This document shows, in pieces, positions 20,878 to 33,300 of a stretch of DNA of 64,000 nt. Source of the stretch: Hippopus hippopus (taxonomy: Eukaryota; Mollusca; Bivalvia; Cardiida; Cardiidae); the NCBI GenBank assembly GCA_946811185.2, contig OX328106.1, positions 28,208,426-28,272,425 of the forward strand, in the 5' to 3' direction. Positions within the stretch are counted from its first letter, which is position 1, and the number at the start of each line of letters is the position of its first letter. The notes beneath the pieces are model-generated. The model was not told the DNA's origin, did no database searches, and saw nothing but the letters and a program-made list of their open reading frames with translations. A program made the translations under genes and the position numbers.

Positions 20878-22471
20878 TTAAAGCAAAAACTGAAAATTCA
20901 AAATTGCCTCACTCTCAAGGATCAAATAAATTAACTTGACCTCAGTTGACAGCTGAAAATACAATCCACTGAAAATCAGGCAGTTTTTTATAGCATAAGC
21001 TTGACTAAACAAGTGGATAGCAAAGATCCAAGATCAGACTGCACATTTTGTGCAGTCTGATCTGGATCTATGCTGTGCACAGAAGCTCTAATTTTCGCCT
21101 AAGGCGCTGACAGGGTTAAGTATGTGGGAGGGGTGATCAAATCATTTTCCTCCCCTCTGGTATTTCATCAATCACACCCTAGCAAAACATTCTTTAAAAA
21201 TCCCGATACATTACTTTTTGTTTACTTGGTTACAGGTTCCCAGTCTAGTGATGATTGTTCTATTGGCGCAAGGTTGTCAGCATCAGGCCAAGGAAATATG
21301 CAATGTCTGAGAACAATTCAAGATACACAGACCCAAGCAGACAGCGCTTCAGGTACAAAACTACATATAGTACCAGTAGTAATCAGCATTTTCTCCTTTT
21401 CCGACTATGTTTTCTACCTTTCACACAGAGTTTTTTTCAATTTTTGAGTTACGTTTGTCATCTGTAAATGCTTTGAATTTAGACTACCGGTAATCTAAAA
21501 TTTTGTAGTTTAGTAAAAGTTAACAAATCTGAGATGAAAGAAGGGTCGTGTTCTGCCAGTAATTGTTCAGAGAGGAAAATACTTGTCCCATAAACTTTCA
21601 CAGATAGGGGACTTTTTAAAATACTGGTGAGACAAAAATGCACTCAAGACTACTACTCAAATACATTTGAGCCATGCTCTGTGAAATGGGGGCTTAATGC
21701 ATCTCCATGATTCATCATACGGATCAAATCATTACATAGTTATGGTTCCATAAAATCCATTTTGTCTTAACAACAAGCTGAATTGCAGGGTAGAATGGTC
21801 CTTGGACATGCAGAAAATTGACCAATATCAAAAAGTTTCAACCCATGTCAGCCTGTGTGGACTGTACAGGCTGACAATAGACGTTATTTTTCGCTGGTGC
21901 ATTAAGCCCCCTTTTCATAGAGCATGGAAAGGGACAAAGTCCCTTCTAAGTGCATTTTGATGGGACATTTTTAATTCAGTTGGAAAATCTCCCAGAATTT
22001 CCCCTTTCAGAAGAACATTGGGACAGAGATAGTGTTTTATTTTTTACCATTTTCTAGTATTTCCTGTCTTCAGATCACAATCAAGGAATGTCTGTAGTGT
22101 GAGTTGAAGTCTGTAGCAAGCTGAAAACAAGTTGTATATGACAAGATGATTTCAGGTAAAAGATACTTACAGGAATTCACTTCCTCGGAAAATGCTGTAC
22201 TTTTTCCTCCTGACCCCTGTTGTATACAGTATCTCATAGAGTCTGTGCAAGAGGAACTGTGAGCTTAAGAGGTTTGTATGAAATACTGGTAGAAGAAATG
22301 CTAGAGCCGGCACAGGTAGCTCATTGGTTAGCATATGTGACTCGTGACCTGTGAACTGTGAGCTCAAATTCCAGCTTTTTCTTCACCCTATACGGTACCA
22401 GAATGACTTTTTAATGAGAAAGCACGATTGAAAATATCAGTGGAATTTTTTTATAGCAGGCCTAAATATAA

Positions 22472-22670
22472 CTCTTTACCACACGAGAAAAATGTCCAAA
22501 CTGAGAGTATTTGCAGACAACAATTTAAGTATGACTCAAATGATGGAATTTGTCATTGATAGGGTAGAAAACATTGTGGAAAAAGGAGGAAATGCTAGCT
22601 ACCAGCATTTTCTCCTTTTTCCACAATGTTTTCAAAAGGTCATTAAACCTCGGGAATGTGTGGTAACAGG
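22472..22670. mobile_element. TTAA MITE, undeleted counterpart of 1966-2080
   Basis: CTCTTTACCACACGAG to GTGTGGTAACAGG, with arms ACATTGTGGAAAAAGGAGG and CTCCTTTTTCCACAATGT. ATTT at 22523-22526 and 22607-22610 marks the endpoints of the deletion seen in the left copy. Confidence 0.8.
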
Positions 22671-22902
22671 CTAAAATAATTACAGATATTGATTAATCAT
22701 TGTGAACCCTCACATTAACATTTTACAAAACAAAAACATTTTAGACTAGATCCAGATGAAAGCAACTGCAAACAAGAAAACAAATATTGTGCATGTGGTG
22801 GAATGTTTCTTTGAAAGGGTAGAAAACATGGTAGGAAAAGGAGAAAATGCATTTTCTCCTCTTATTATGATGTAGGTTATATTATTTCATTCTAAGTCTT
22901 TT

Positions 22903-24478
22903 TAGCTCACCTGAGCATGAAGTGCTGTGTTGTGTCCGTCGTCCATCATGCATCATCACCTTTTACCTTGTGTACACACTAGTGGCCACATTTTCAGTCA
23001 AATACTCTTCAATGTTGTCAGAATGTTTGTCCTGATGACATCTTGGATGAGTTTAAAAATTGGTCACATCTGATCAAAAACTAGGTCTCTAGATAAAATC
23101 TATGAATAACCTTGTGTATGCTCTAGTGCCCATATTTTCAGTGAAATACTCATGAAAGTTGGTCAGAATCTTTGTCTTGATGTTATCTTGGACAAGTTTG
23201 AAAATGGGTAATGTTGAGACAAAAACTAGGTCACTAGGTCAAACTTTAAAAAAATCTTATGTACACTCTAAAGGCCACATTTTCTGTACATTACTCTTGA
23301 AAATTGGTCAGAATATATGTTTTCAATATATCTTGGATGATATTGAAAATGGGTCATATCAGGTCAAAGACTAGGTCACCAGGTCAAATCTTTGAAAAAC
23401 CTTGTGTACGCTCTACAGGCCACATTTTCAGTCCAATACAAATGAAAGTGTTCAGAATGTTTATCTTGATAATATCTTAGATGAGTTTGAAAAAGGGTCA
23501 TATTGGATAAAAACTGTTATCAGGTCAAATCTTTAAAAAAACCTTATGTATGCTCTAAAGACCACATTTTCAGTCTGACACTCATGAAGCTTCATCAGAA
23601 TGTTTGTCTTAATGATATGATGGACAAGTTTGAAAAAAGGTCATGTCGAGTCGAAAACTATGTCACTCATTTAAATCTTAGAAAAACCTTGTGTATGCTC
23701 TGGAGCCAACATTTTCGATGCAATTCTCTTCAAAGTTGGTCAGAATGTTTGTCTTGACGATATCTTGGACGAGTTGGACAATGGATCATGTTGGATCAAA
23801 AACTAGGTCATCATGTCAGATCTTGTGTATGCTGTAAGGGCAATATTTTCAGTCCAATACCAATGAAAATTTGTCAGATTGTTTGTCATGATAATATCTA
23901 GGCCACTATGCCAAATCGTAGAAAAACCTTGTGACCGATTTAGAGGCTTTATTTTCGTTACAATACTCTTTAAAATTGGTCAGGATGTTTGTCTTGATAA
24001 TATCTTTTAGGAGTTTGAAAATATGTCATATCTGGTCAAAAACTAGGTCATCAGGTTAAATCTTTGAAAAACCTTGTGTAAGCTATAGAGGCCATATTTT
24101 CATTACAAAAATCTTGAAACTTGGTCAGAATGTTTGTCTTGATATCTTAAAAAAATTTAAAAATAGGTCATATTGGAACAAATACCAGGTCACCAGGTAG
24201 AATCTTTGAAAAACCTTGTGTACACTCTACAGACCACATTTTCTGTCAAATGCTCATGAAAGGTGGTCAGAATATATGTCTTGGTAATTTCTACAAGTCT
24301 GAAAATAGGCAATGTTGACCTAAAAAGTAGGTCACAGAGGCAAATTCCTAGAAGCCATATTATAAGTCCAGTACTAATGAAAGTTTGTCTTTATATCTCG
24401 GAAGAGATCGAAAATGGACCATGTTAGGTCAAAAGGGTCAGGTGAGTGACTTCAGGGCCATCATGGCCCTCTTGTTCT
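22903..24478 (+). repeat. AGGTCA-type array, right copy
   Basis: Counterpart of 2313-3893, ending with the intact CAGGGCCATCATGGCCCTC hairpin. Confidence 0.85.
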
Positions 24479-24903
24479 AGATTTAGAAAGTAAAACAACT
24501 TCTGATTGGCTAAACCATTTGGTTTAGTTTTGAATAAACATGGACTTAATCTCTTTTGATTTTAGTTTCAGAGAGACAAAGATGACAGGCAGGATATTCT
24601 GATAATCAATGGACAGCAGACTTTAGTTATACTTGTATTGTCAGTAGTGAAATACCACTGTTGTACCTCTGCAAAATAAATTTCAAATCTTTACTGAAAC
24701 ATTAGTTGTTTTACAGTCCAGAGGAAGGAGATTTTTGAAAACTTTGTAAAAAGAGGAGAAAACATTGGTAACCTGACAGTAAATAGTGCGAACATCCATC
24801 ATTCTCTCATGAACATTCTATAAATAGTAGTGTTTTGTAATATTGGCAGTGATGGAACTTCTCAAATTTACTGTATCATAAACTGAGACATTTTCATTCT
24901 GTC

Positions 24904-26057
24904 AAACAAGAGGGCCATTGGTCCTAAAGCACTCACCTGAGTAAAGTCATCTAGGGCTGATAAAGCTGAAAAGATCCTGATTTTAATGATGTAAGACACC
25001 CGAGTGTAAAAGACCTATTTTTTGACCCAAAGTGACCCAATTTCAAACTTGTCAGAGATATAATCATGACAAACATTCTGACCAAGTTTCAAGACTATCA
25101 GGCTGAAAATATGGCCTCTAGACTACACACAAAATTTTTCAAACATCTGGCCAAGTGACCTATTTTTCTATCTGACATGACCCAATTTCAGACTTGTCTG
25201 AGATATCATCATGATAACCTTTCTGACCAAGTTTCATGAGTATCAGGCTGAAAATGTGGCCTCTACAGTGAACACAAGGCTTTAATAAGATTTGGACCAG
25301 TGACCTACCTTTTTACCCCACATGACCCAATTTCATAAATATCTGAGATATCATCAAGACAACTATTCTGACTTAGTTTCATAAGTATTTAGCTGGAAAT
25401 GTGGCCTCCAGAGTGCATAACAAGGTTTTTCTAGGATTTGGCCCAGTGACCTACTTTTTAAACCCAACATGACCCTATTTCAAACATGTCTGAGAAATCA
25501 GGAAGACAAACATTTTCACCAAGTTTCACGTGTATCTGGCTGAAAATGTGGTCTCTATAGTGCATATAAGGTTTTCCTAAGATTTGGCTTGGTGACCTGC
25601 TTTTTGACCCTACATAACCCAATTTCAAACTTAACAGAGATATCTTTAATCTAAACATTCTGACCAAGTTTCAAGAGTATCTGGCTGATAATGTAGCTTC
25701 TAGACTGCACATAGGGTTTTTCTAAGATTTGGCCCAGTGACCTACTTTTTGACTTGACATGACCCAATTTCGAACTTGTCTGAGATATTATCAAGACATA
25801 CAGTCTGACATAGTTTCATGACTATCAGGCTGAAAATGTGGCCTCTAGAATGCACATAAGGTTTTTCTAAGATTTGGCCAAGTGACCTACTTTTTGACTC
25901 CAGATAACCCAATTTCCAACTTGTCCAAGATGTTATCAAGACAAAAATCCTGACTGAGTTTTAAGAGTATCAGACTGAAAATACGGCCTTTTGAGTGCAC
26001 ACAAGCTTTTGCTAAGATTTGCTCCAGGGACCTACTTATTGACCCCACATGACTTAA
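24904..26057 (-). repeat. AGGTCA-type antisense array, right copy
   Basis: Counterpart of 4313-5465, same monomers with scattered substitutions. Confidence 0.8.
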
Positions 26058-26095
26058 GGATAGGGCACCCTAATGGGATTCATGTAACATCGCCT

Positions 26096-26391
26096 TTCAT
26101 CGCCAAAATCATACAAATTTGGCTAAGACTCTGGTAATCGGTAATTGATGTGGGGAACCAGAGTGTATCGGCCAATCAATTACGGATTACCCGAGTCTTA
26201 GCCTAATCTTTATGTTTTTTCGGCAATGAAAATAGACTTGTGTTTTAATGACCCTGGAGAAGGCCTTTGAAAAATTGAGAGAAAAGGAGAAAATGCTGGT
26301 TACCATTTGAAAGACAGAAGTCACCCTTTGACCAACAATGAACTTGTCGTCAGCAAATGCTTTCAGTTTGTCCAAATATTCATGGTAGAAA
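26096..26391. repeat. Foldback element and TTAA MITE fragment, right copy
   Basis: Counterparts of 5505-5642 and 5661-5800. Confidence 0.6.
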
Positions 26392-27115
26392 CTATACGCA
26401 TAAGTATTACTTAAGCACTGCCCAAACTAATTAACACATTACCTTGGCCTGCAAGAGGCCTTGAACTCAACCCAATTGAATATTTGTAGGACCATCTGGG
26501 GCGTCAAGTTCAAGCAAAGGATCCATCCATTCAAAATCTACAGGAATTGGCCCACGTACACTTCATGATGAATAGCAGAGGATCTTAATGATGTGAATTC
26601 AGCATTTGATTTCCAGCATGAGAAGGCGGGCTACAGCAGTTATTTGTACGAGGGTAGAATACACCAGATACTGATGTCACCATTGCTGTTGGTTGAGGCA
26701 TGAACACTTAATGTTTTTGGAGAATTTCCTGTACATCAGACCATTGACCTAGCCTCTGTGACCATAGATTTGACATGACCATTTTCTTACATTACGACTA
26801 TCAATAAATTATACCGAAAGGTAGAAGAAGTGTTGGTATTTGATGGATTGACACCTTGGAGTGTTCTGTTAACCAATTTTTAACAAAGCCTTAGGTTTCC
26901 ATATCATGAATGACAACTGCATTGTGTTGGGGTGGTGCTTAACACTTAGGCTGCTATGCATGACAAGGACCTTTTTTGCGGACAGCATAGATCAAGATCA
27001 GACTGCACAGAGCATGCAGCCAGATCTTGGGTCTACACTCTCCAATTAGGAGATATTTTTCCCCAAAAAAACTTTGAAATAGCAACATTTGGGTTTTTAC
27101 TATTGACTGAAAAGT

Positions 27116-27121
27116 TTTATT
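27116..27121 (-). promoter_or_regulatory. PSTK: PSTK poly(A) signal
   Basis: AATAAA on the minus strand, about 43 bases beyond the exon 6 stop codon. The left duplicate has the same signal at 6530-6525. Confidence 0.6.
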
Positions 27122-27163
27122 TCACTTATTTAGCAATGCTTATGTGTAAACATGCTCATAGAA

Positions 27164-27378
27164 TTAAATGTCAAGATTAAATTCTTTTTTCCTTTCAAAG
27201 CAATCTTTCAGAAACAAAAACAGATCACTTGAGTCATCTTTGGAAGCATCTGCAGAAAAGGACAAGATATGTAGAGGCACTGTTATTTCTCCTTTTTGAA
27301 GCTGACAAGTGATGTCTTTGCGCACTATCTGTAAACGTGCTGCCAGTGTCTTTAGATCTACTTTAGTCATACCAGCTT
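27164..27378 (-). CDS. PSTK: PSTK exon 6, terminal (right copy)
   Basis: The acceptor is TATCTTTTTTCAG at 27379. Seventy codons and a TAA follow, with the helical segment VDLKTLAARLQIVRKDI and a lysine-rich end FERKKEFNLDI. AATAAA lies 43 bases past the stop on the same strand (27121-27116), which supports this as the last exon. Confidence 0.85.
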
Positions 27379-30300
27379 CTGAAAAAAGATACATAAATTC
27401 TTCTCTTTTAACTCTTTATCGACGAAAAGATTTTAGACTCATTCATATTGAAAGCATCTGAAGATAACAAATGTTGCTAAAATGATAGAGCATCATTTTT
27501 ATTAAAAAGGGGAAAATGCTGATAACCAGCATTTTCTCTTTTTCTCACAATGTGTTCAAAAGCCTTCTTCCTTAAGGTTGTTAAAGCTCAGGATTATGTG
27601 ATAAAATGTTAAACTGTGTGAATATTTACATGAAACATTATAACCCTTGGCACACCTTGCACAACTTCACAGCCATTATAGATCAAGATTAGACTGCGAA
27701 AAAAGTGCAGTCTGATCTTTGGTCTACACTGTCTGCCTTGCAGAGACATTCTGGAAAGGAGCAACCTTGAAACTGCAACTATTTGGGCCTTATCTCTGGA
27801 TTAGTTAGATTTATCCAGGAATTTAAAAGAATTTTTTTGGGGGCAGACAACTCTTCTCATGTTGCAGCACTACACTTTTCATGACACAATAAGCAATCCT
27901 GCTTTTGCTATAATGTGTTTATATACCATCCCAGTTCACACCATTGAAACTCCTGTTTATGGAAAAGCAATAAGTGGGTCCTTGAGAGTGTTACAGAAAA
28001 AACCTAGGACCACAAATCTTGAGTATGAACACCGACTGCCATGATGTAGCAGGAAAGTTGTTTAAAGCTATGTAAAACACATACACAAAAACACATGTTA
28101 TGTACTACTGTGAAAAATCAGGTCCTACAATATCAAAAACATTACGATTTTTAGCTAACTTGAGCGCAAAGCGCTCAAGATGAGCTTTTGTAATCATGCT
28201 GTGTCTGTCGTGTGTCATCCGTTGTGTGTCAACAACTTTTACCTTGTGTACACTCTATAGGCCACATTTTCAGTCTGATACTCATGAAACTTAATCAGAA
28301 TGTTTGTCTTGATTATATCTCCAACAAGTTTGAAAGTGGATCATGTTGAATCAAAACTAGGTCACAAGGTCAAATCATAGAAAAAATATTGTGTACCCTC
28401 TACAGGCCACATTTTCAGTCCAAAACTCTTGAAAGTTGGTCAGAATGTTTGTCTTGATAATATCTCTCACATGTATGAAAATGGGTCATGTTGAGTCAAA
28501 AACTAGGTCACTAGGTCAAATCTTTAAAAAACCTTGTGTACGCTCAAGAGGCCACATTTTCAGTCCAATACTCATGAAACTTCGTCAGAATGTTTATCTT
28601 GATATCTTGGATGAATTCAAAAGTGGGCCATGTCAGGTCAAAAACAAGGTCACTAGATCAAATCTTTGAAAAACCTTGTATACACTCTAGAGGCCACATT
28701 TTCAGCCCAAAACTCTTGAAAATTGGTCACAATGTTTGTCTTAAAAATATTTCAGATGAATTTGAAAATGGGTCATGTTGGGTTAAAAACTAGGTCACTG
28801 GGTCAAATCTTTGAAAAAACTTGTGTTCACTCTAGAGGCCAAATGTCAGTCCAATACTCATTTAACTTGGTCAGAATGTTTGTCTTCATGATATCTTGGA
28901 CCAGTTTGAAAATGGGTCATGTTGAGTCAGAAACTAGGTCACTCGGTTAAATCTTAGAAGAACTTTGTGCAGGCTCTACTGGCCACATTTTCAGTCCAAT
29001 ATAAAGTTGATTAGAATGTTTGTCTTGATGATATCTTGGAGGTGTTTGAGAATGAGTCACTTTGGGTCAACAACTAGGTCACTAGGTCAATTTTTTTAAA
29101 AACCTTTCGTACACTGTAGAGGCCACATTTTCAGTTTAATACTCATGAAACATAGTCAGAATGTTTGTCTTGATGATATCTCAGATGAGTTTGAAAATGA
29201 GTCTCTTGGGTCACTAGGTCAAATCTTAGAAAAATCTTTTGTACACTTAAGAGGCAACATTTTCATTCAATACCCATGAAAGTTGGTCAGAATGTTTGAT
29301 GATATATGAAATTGAAAAGGGGTTGCATCGCTTTAAAAACTATGTCACCAGGTCAAATCCTTAAAACAGCTTGTGTACGCTCTAGAGGCCACATTTTCTG
29401 TCAAATTCTAATGAAAATTAGTCAGAATTTTTTCTTTAAGATAAATAAGATGAGATTAAAAATAGGTCACACTGGGTCAAAAAATATGTCGCTAGGTCAA
29501 ATTTTGTAAAAAAAAAAAAAAAGAAAAACCTTGTGTACACTCTAGAGGCAACATTTTCTGTCCAATAACCATGAAAGATGGTCAGAATCTTTGTTTTGAT
29601 AATCTCTACAACAAGTTGTAAAGTCGGCTATGTTGGGCTAAAAAGTAGGTCACTGAGACAAATTCAAGAAAAAGCTTGTGTTCTTGCTAGAGGCCAAATT
29701 TTTAGTCCAATACTTATGAAAGCTTGTGAGAATATTTGTCATAATATCTCATAAGAGATTTGGAAATGGGTCATGTTTGGTCAAAAGGCTCAGGTGAACG
29801 ACTCCAGGGCCATCATGGCCCTCTTGTTTTGTAAATGTAAGTTTTAGCCAATCAAAACAAAACTCTACCTTTAGCCCTGCCCATTTCTACAGAAATGAGT
29901 TTCCTGAGTATCTGATCAGACTGATGAAGAAAACTTGCTGAAGAAATATCCCTGGACTGGTTTGCTGCTTCAATGTCCTCCTCTACAAGACTTTCAACAG
30001 GACTGGAAAGAGCATTGTCAATAATACGACAGATACTCTGCAGACATAAGCTGAAACACATAAAAATGATTAACCCTTTACCACATGATCCTAAGTTTAA
30101 ACAACCCTTAAAGAGAAGGCTTTTGAAAACAATGTGGGAAAAGGACAATCAAAGACAAAAAAACATCACTTGAGCTACATTTAATTTGTCTTCTGCATAT
30201 GCTTCAATTTTGTTGTGTCGATTATCTTGTTGTTTGGTGAGGAGTCAAACCAACTACTGTACAGACTATAATTGTTAAGTTTGTTTTGTTTGTAATAATT

Positions 30301-33300
30301 TTTGAGCTATTTTCTAAAATTACTTCGGTTACAAAATGCTGCAGCAATGCACCTATCCATATTTTCATGGAGTTTCTCTTACAAGTCACTTTGCACAGTA
30401 TTCTTGCAAAGCCACAGGCTGATTTCCTACATAACCCTTAAAGAAATAATGATCAGGAGTGAGACAGGAATGAATCCTGTCACAATGATTATCATAAATC
30501 CCTTGAAAAAAACTAGAGGCCCTTGAGGGTCTGATATCACTCTACTGGCAGTAATTTTGCTTTTTTGCTATCATACATTATTAAATTTATGATGCAAAAT
30601 GAAAAAAGACAAAAAAACACACAAAAAAGGGGGTGTTCTTACAACTGGGCTTGAACCTAGTAAGAACTGTTACAAAACAATCCCAGCAAATTCAAAGAAA
30701 TGTGACTAAACAATACTAAATTATCAAATGGCTGTTTTTCCTGAACAGATAAGCAGACTTTCTTCAGTTTTGATAGAATTCAATCCCTTGATGAACTAAA
30801 CAATCTTTGAAAGTTTCAAAAGAATTAGATCAAAACAGTGGACTTCATTGCCTAAACAAGAAATGGGAATTTTCAACTTTAAATGGCTACTTTTCCCATA
30901 GTGTTTGTTGGATTTTTTTCAAAATCGATACAGTTCAAGCTACTGATGAGATAAACAAACTACATGTATACAAGTTTCACAAAAATCTGATAACAAATGG
31001 ACACTTTATCGCATAAACTAGCGATGGAAATTTTTAACTTGAAATGGGTACTTTTCCCATAGTGTTTGTTGGATTTTTTTCAAAATCAATACTGTTCAAG
31101 CTATCGATAAGATAAACAAAACTGGGCAAGTTCCATTAAAAATTGACCAGAAATGCAGACTTAATCCCATAAACAAGCAATGGAAATTTTCAACTTGAAA
31201 TGGTTACTTTTCCCATACTGTTTGTAAGATTTTTTTTCAAAATCAATAGGATTGAAGCTATTGATAAGATAAACAAACTATGCAAGTTTCATGAAAATCT
31301 GATCACAAATGCAGATTTTATCCCATAAACAAGAAATGGAAATTTTAAACTTCAAATGGCTACTTTTCCCATACTGTTTGTTAGATTTTTTCCAAAATCA
31401 ATAGGATTGAAACTATTGATAAGATAAACAAACTGTGCAAGTTTCATGAAAATCTGACCACAAATGCAAACTTTATTGCGTAAACAAGAAATGGAAATTT
31501 TCAACTTGAAATGGCTACTTTTCCCATACTGTTTGTTGGATTTTTTTCAAAATCAATAGGGTTGAAGCTATTGATGAGATAAACAAACTGTGCAAGTTTC
31601 ACGGAAATCTGACCACAAATGCAGACTTTATCGCGTAAACAAGAAATGGAAATTTTCAACTTCAAATGGCTACTTTTCCCATACTGTTTGTTGGATTTTT
31701 TTCAAAATCAATAGGGTTGAAGCTATTGATGAGATAAACAAACTGTGCAAGTTTCACAAAAATCTAACAACAAATGCAGACTTTATCGCGTGAACAAGAA
31801 AAAGACTAATGGACGGACGGACGGACGGACAGACAGACGATGGGAACCATATCATGACATAAGCTCTGCTGGCTTTCAGCCAGTAGAGCTAAAAATAACC
31901 TAACTGGGATTTAGAACCAGCCACCTCCTTGTGCTACCAGGCTTGGCAGGTTATGTTTTAAACTACAAAAAAATATTAGAAATCATATAAAAGGTAAACA
32001 ATCACCCATGTAGGACAAAAACAGGAAAATATCATCAGTGCAAATTCATTACAGGAAAAAGAACAATTCCTTAACTCTTTTTAACACACGATCCCGAGTT
32101 TTAACAACCCTGACAAAAAAGCTTTTTGAAAACACTGTTGGAAAAGGAGAAAATGCTGGTACCCAGAAATGCAATATTCCTTAGTCAAAAATTTAAAAGA
32201 GTTTTAAACAGCCGATGAATACAGAAAAAACCAGAGCTATCACTAAATGTCATCATACCCCTTACCAGCTCCTTGTCACAAAACAGCTCTTTGTCACAGA
32301 ATGCAGAATGCTTTAGTACAAAAGTAAGAGTTGAAAAAAACTGAAACTTCTGACAAAGGGTTTGCACTCATTAAAGGGTTAGGTTAATTTGTCACTGTTA
32401 AAACACAGAGACCAAAGGTATATAATAAATCTTTAGCAATATACATAGGCAGTAATTTGAACTATTGGAGTGATATAGAGGTAACATTAACATTACCATT
32501 AATATTTACAGAACATGTTTTTTCCATGGAATTGCAGCTGTAATTAAACTGTGGTCACTGCAGTAATTCAGGGTGTGAGTGTTGTTATTCACACAAATTA
32601 AACACGGAATTCACATTCACATACTTTTGTACATTAAAAATTGTAGGAGTATTACACTGGACAAATTGTGAATTAAAGCGATATAATTTAGCAAAAATTG
32701 CAAAGTTCAAGGGGAGATAATTCTGCAAACACATCGCAGCACAGTCATGAAAATTGCACATGCACAACTTCATATATATAGGAATATTGTGTGTAAATTT
32801 GAGTTCAGTACCTGAAAAACTGTAGGAGTATTTGTGTCTATGGACAGACGGACAGATTATATTAAAAACAGAATTCACAGTAAGAAACACATTATTAATT
32901 AGTTTTGTACTTTAAAAATTGAAGGAGTATTACACTGGACAAATTTTGAATTAATGCGATACAATTTAGCGAAAATTGCAAAGTTCAAGGGGAGATAATT
33001 CTGCAACGCATCGCAGCAGGGTCATGAAAATTGCACATGCACAACTTCATATATACTGAACCAAAAAGGAAACTTCCCCTGTGTTTAAGTGCAAATGCAA
33101 TGTTATTAAAAAAAATCAAAATGTCAGATGACCTACATATATTCGGGCGAACGATTATGTGTCCGATAAAACAAATTTTAACCCGATTGAAAGCATTTTG
33201 CAGAAGAAACCCGCTGAAAACGATTTTCACGTGCATGCACTGACCAGTATAATTCGTGTATATTTTTTGAAACCTTTCAGTCTAATTTTATAGTCTTTCA

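Larger units (their letters stand above)
20785..30216. repeat. Duplicated segment, right copy
   Basis: Collinear partner of 1-9626. It lacks the 723-989 SINE, keeps the full palindrome at 22472-22670 and continues at 30217 into the intact end of the MITE that is cut in the left copy. It carries the PSTK exons 5 and 6 that join in phase to exon 4. Its left limit is unknown because the partner runs off the window. Confidence 0.95.

Noticed and set aside
30790..31795. Regularly spaced repeats considered as a CRISPR-like array
   Set aside because: Units are 154-159 bp, contiguous and diverged, with no spacer-repeat alternation; the genome is eukaryotic.
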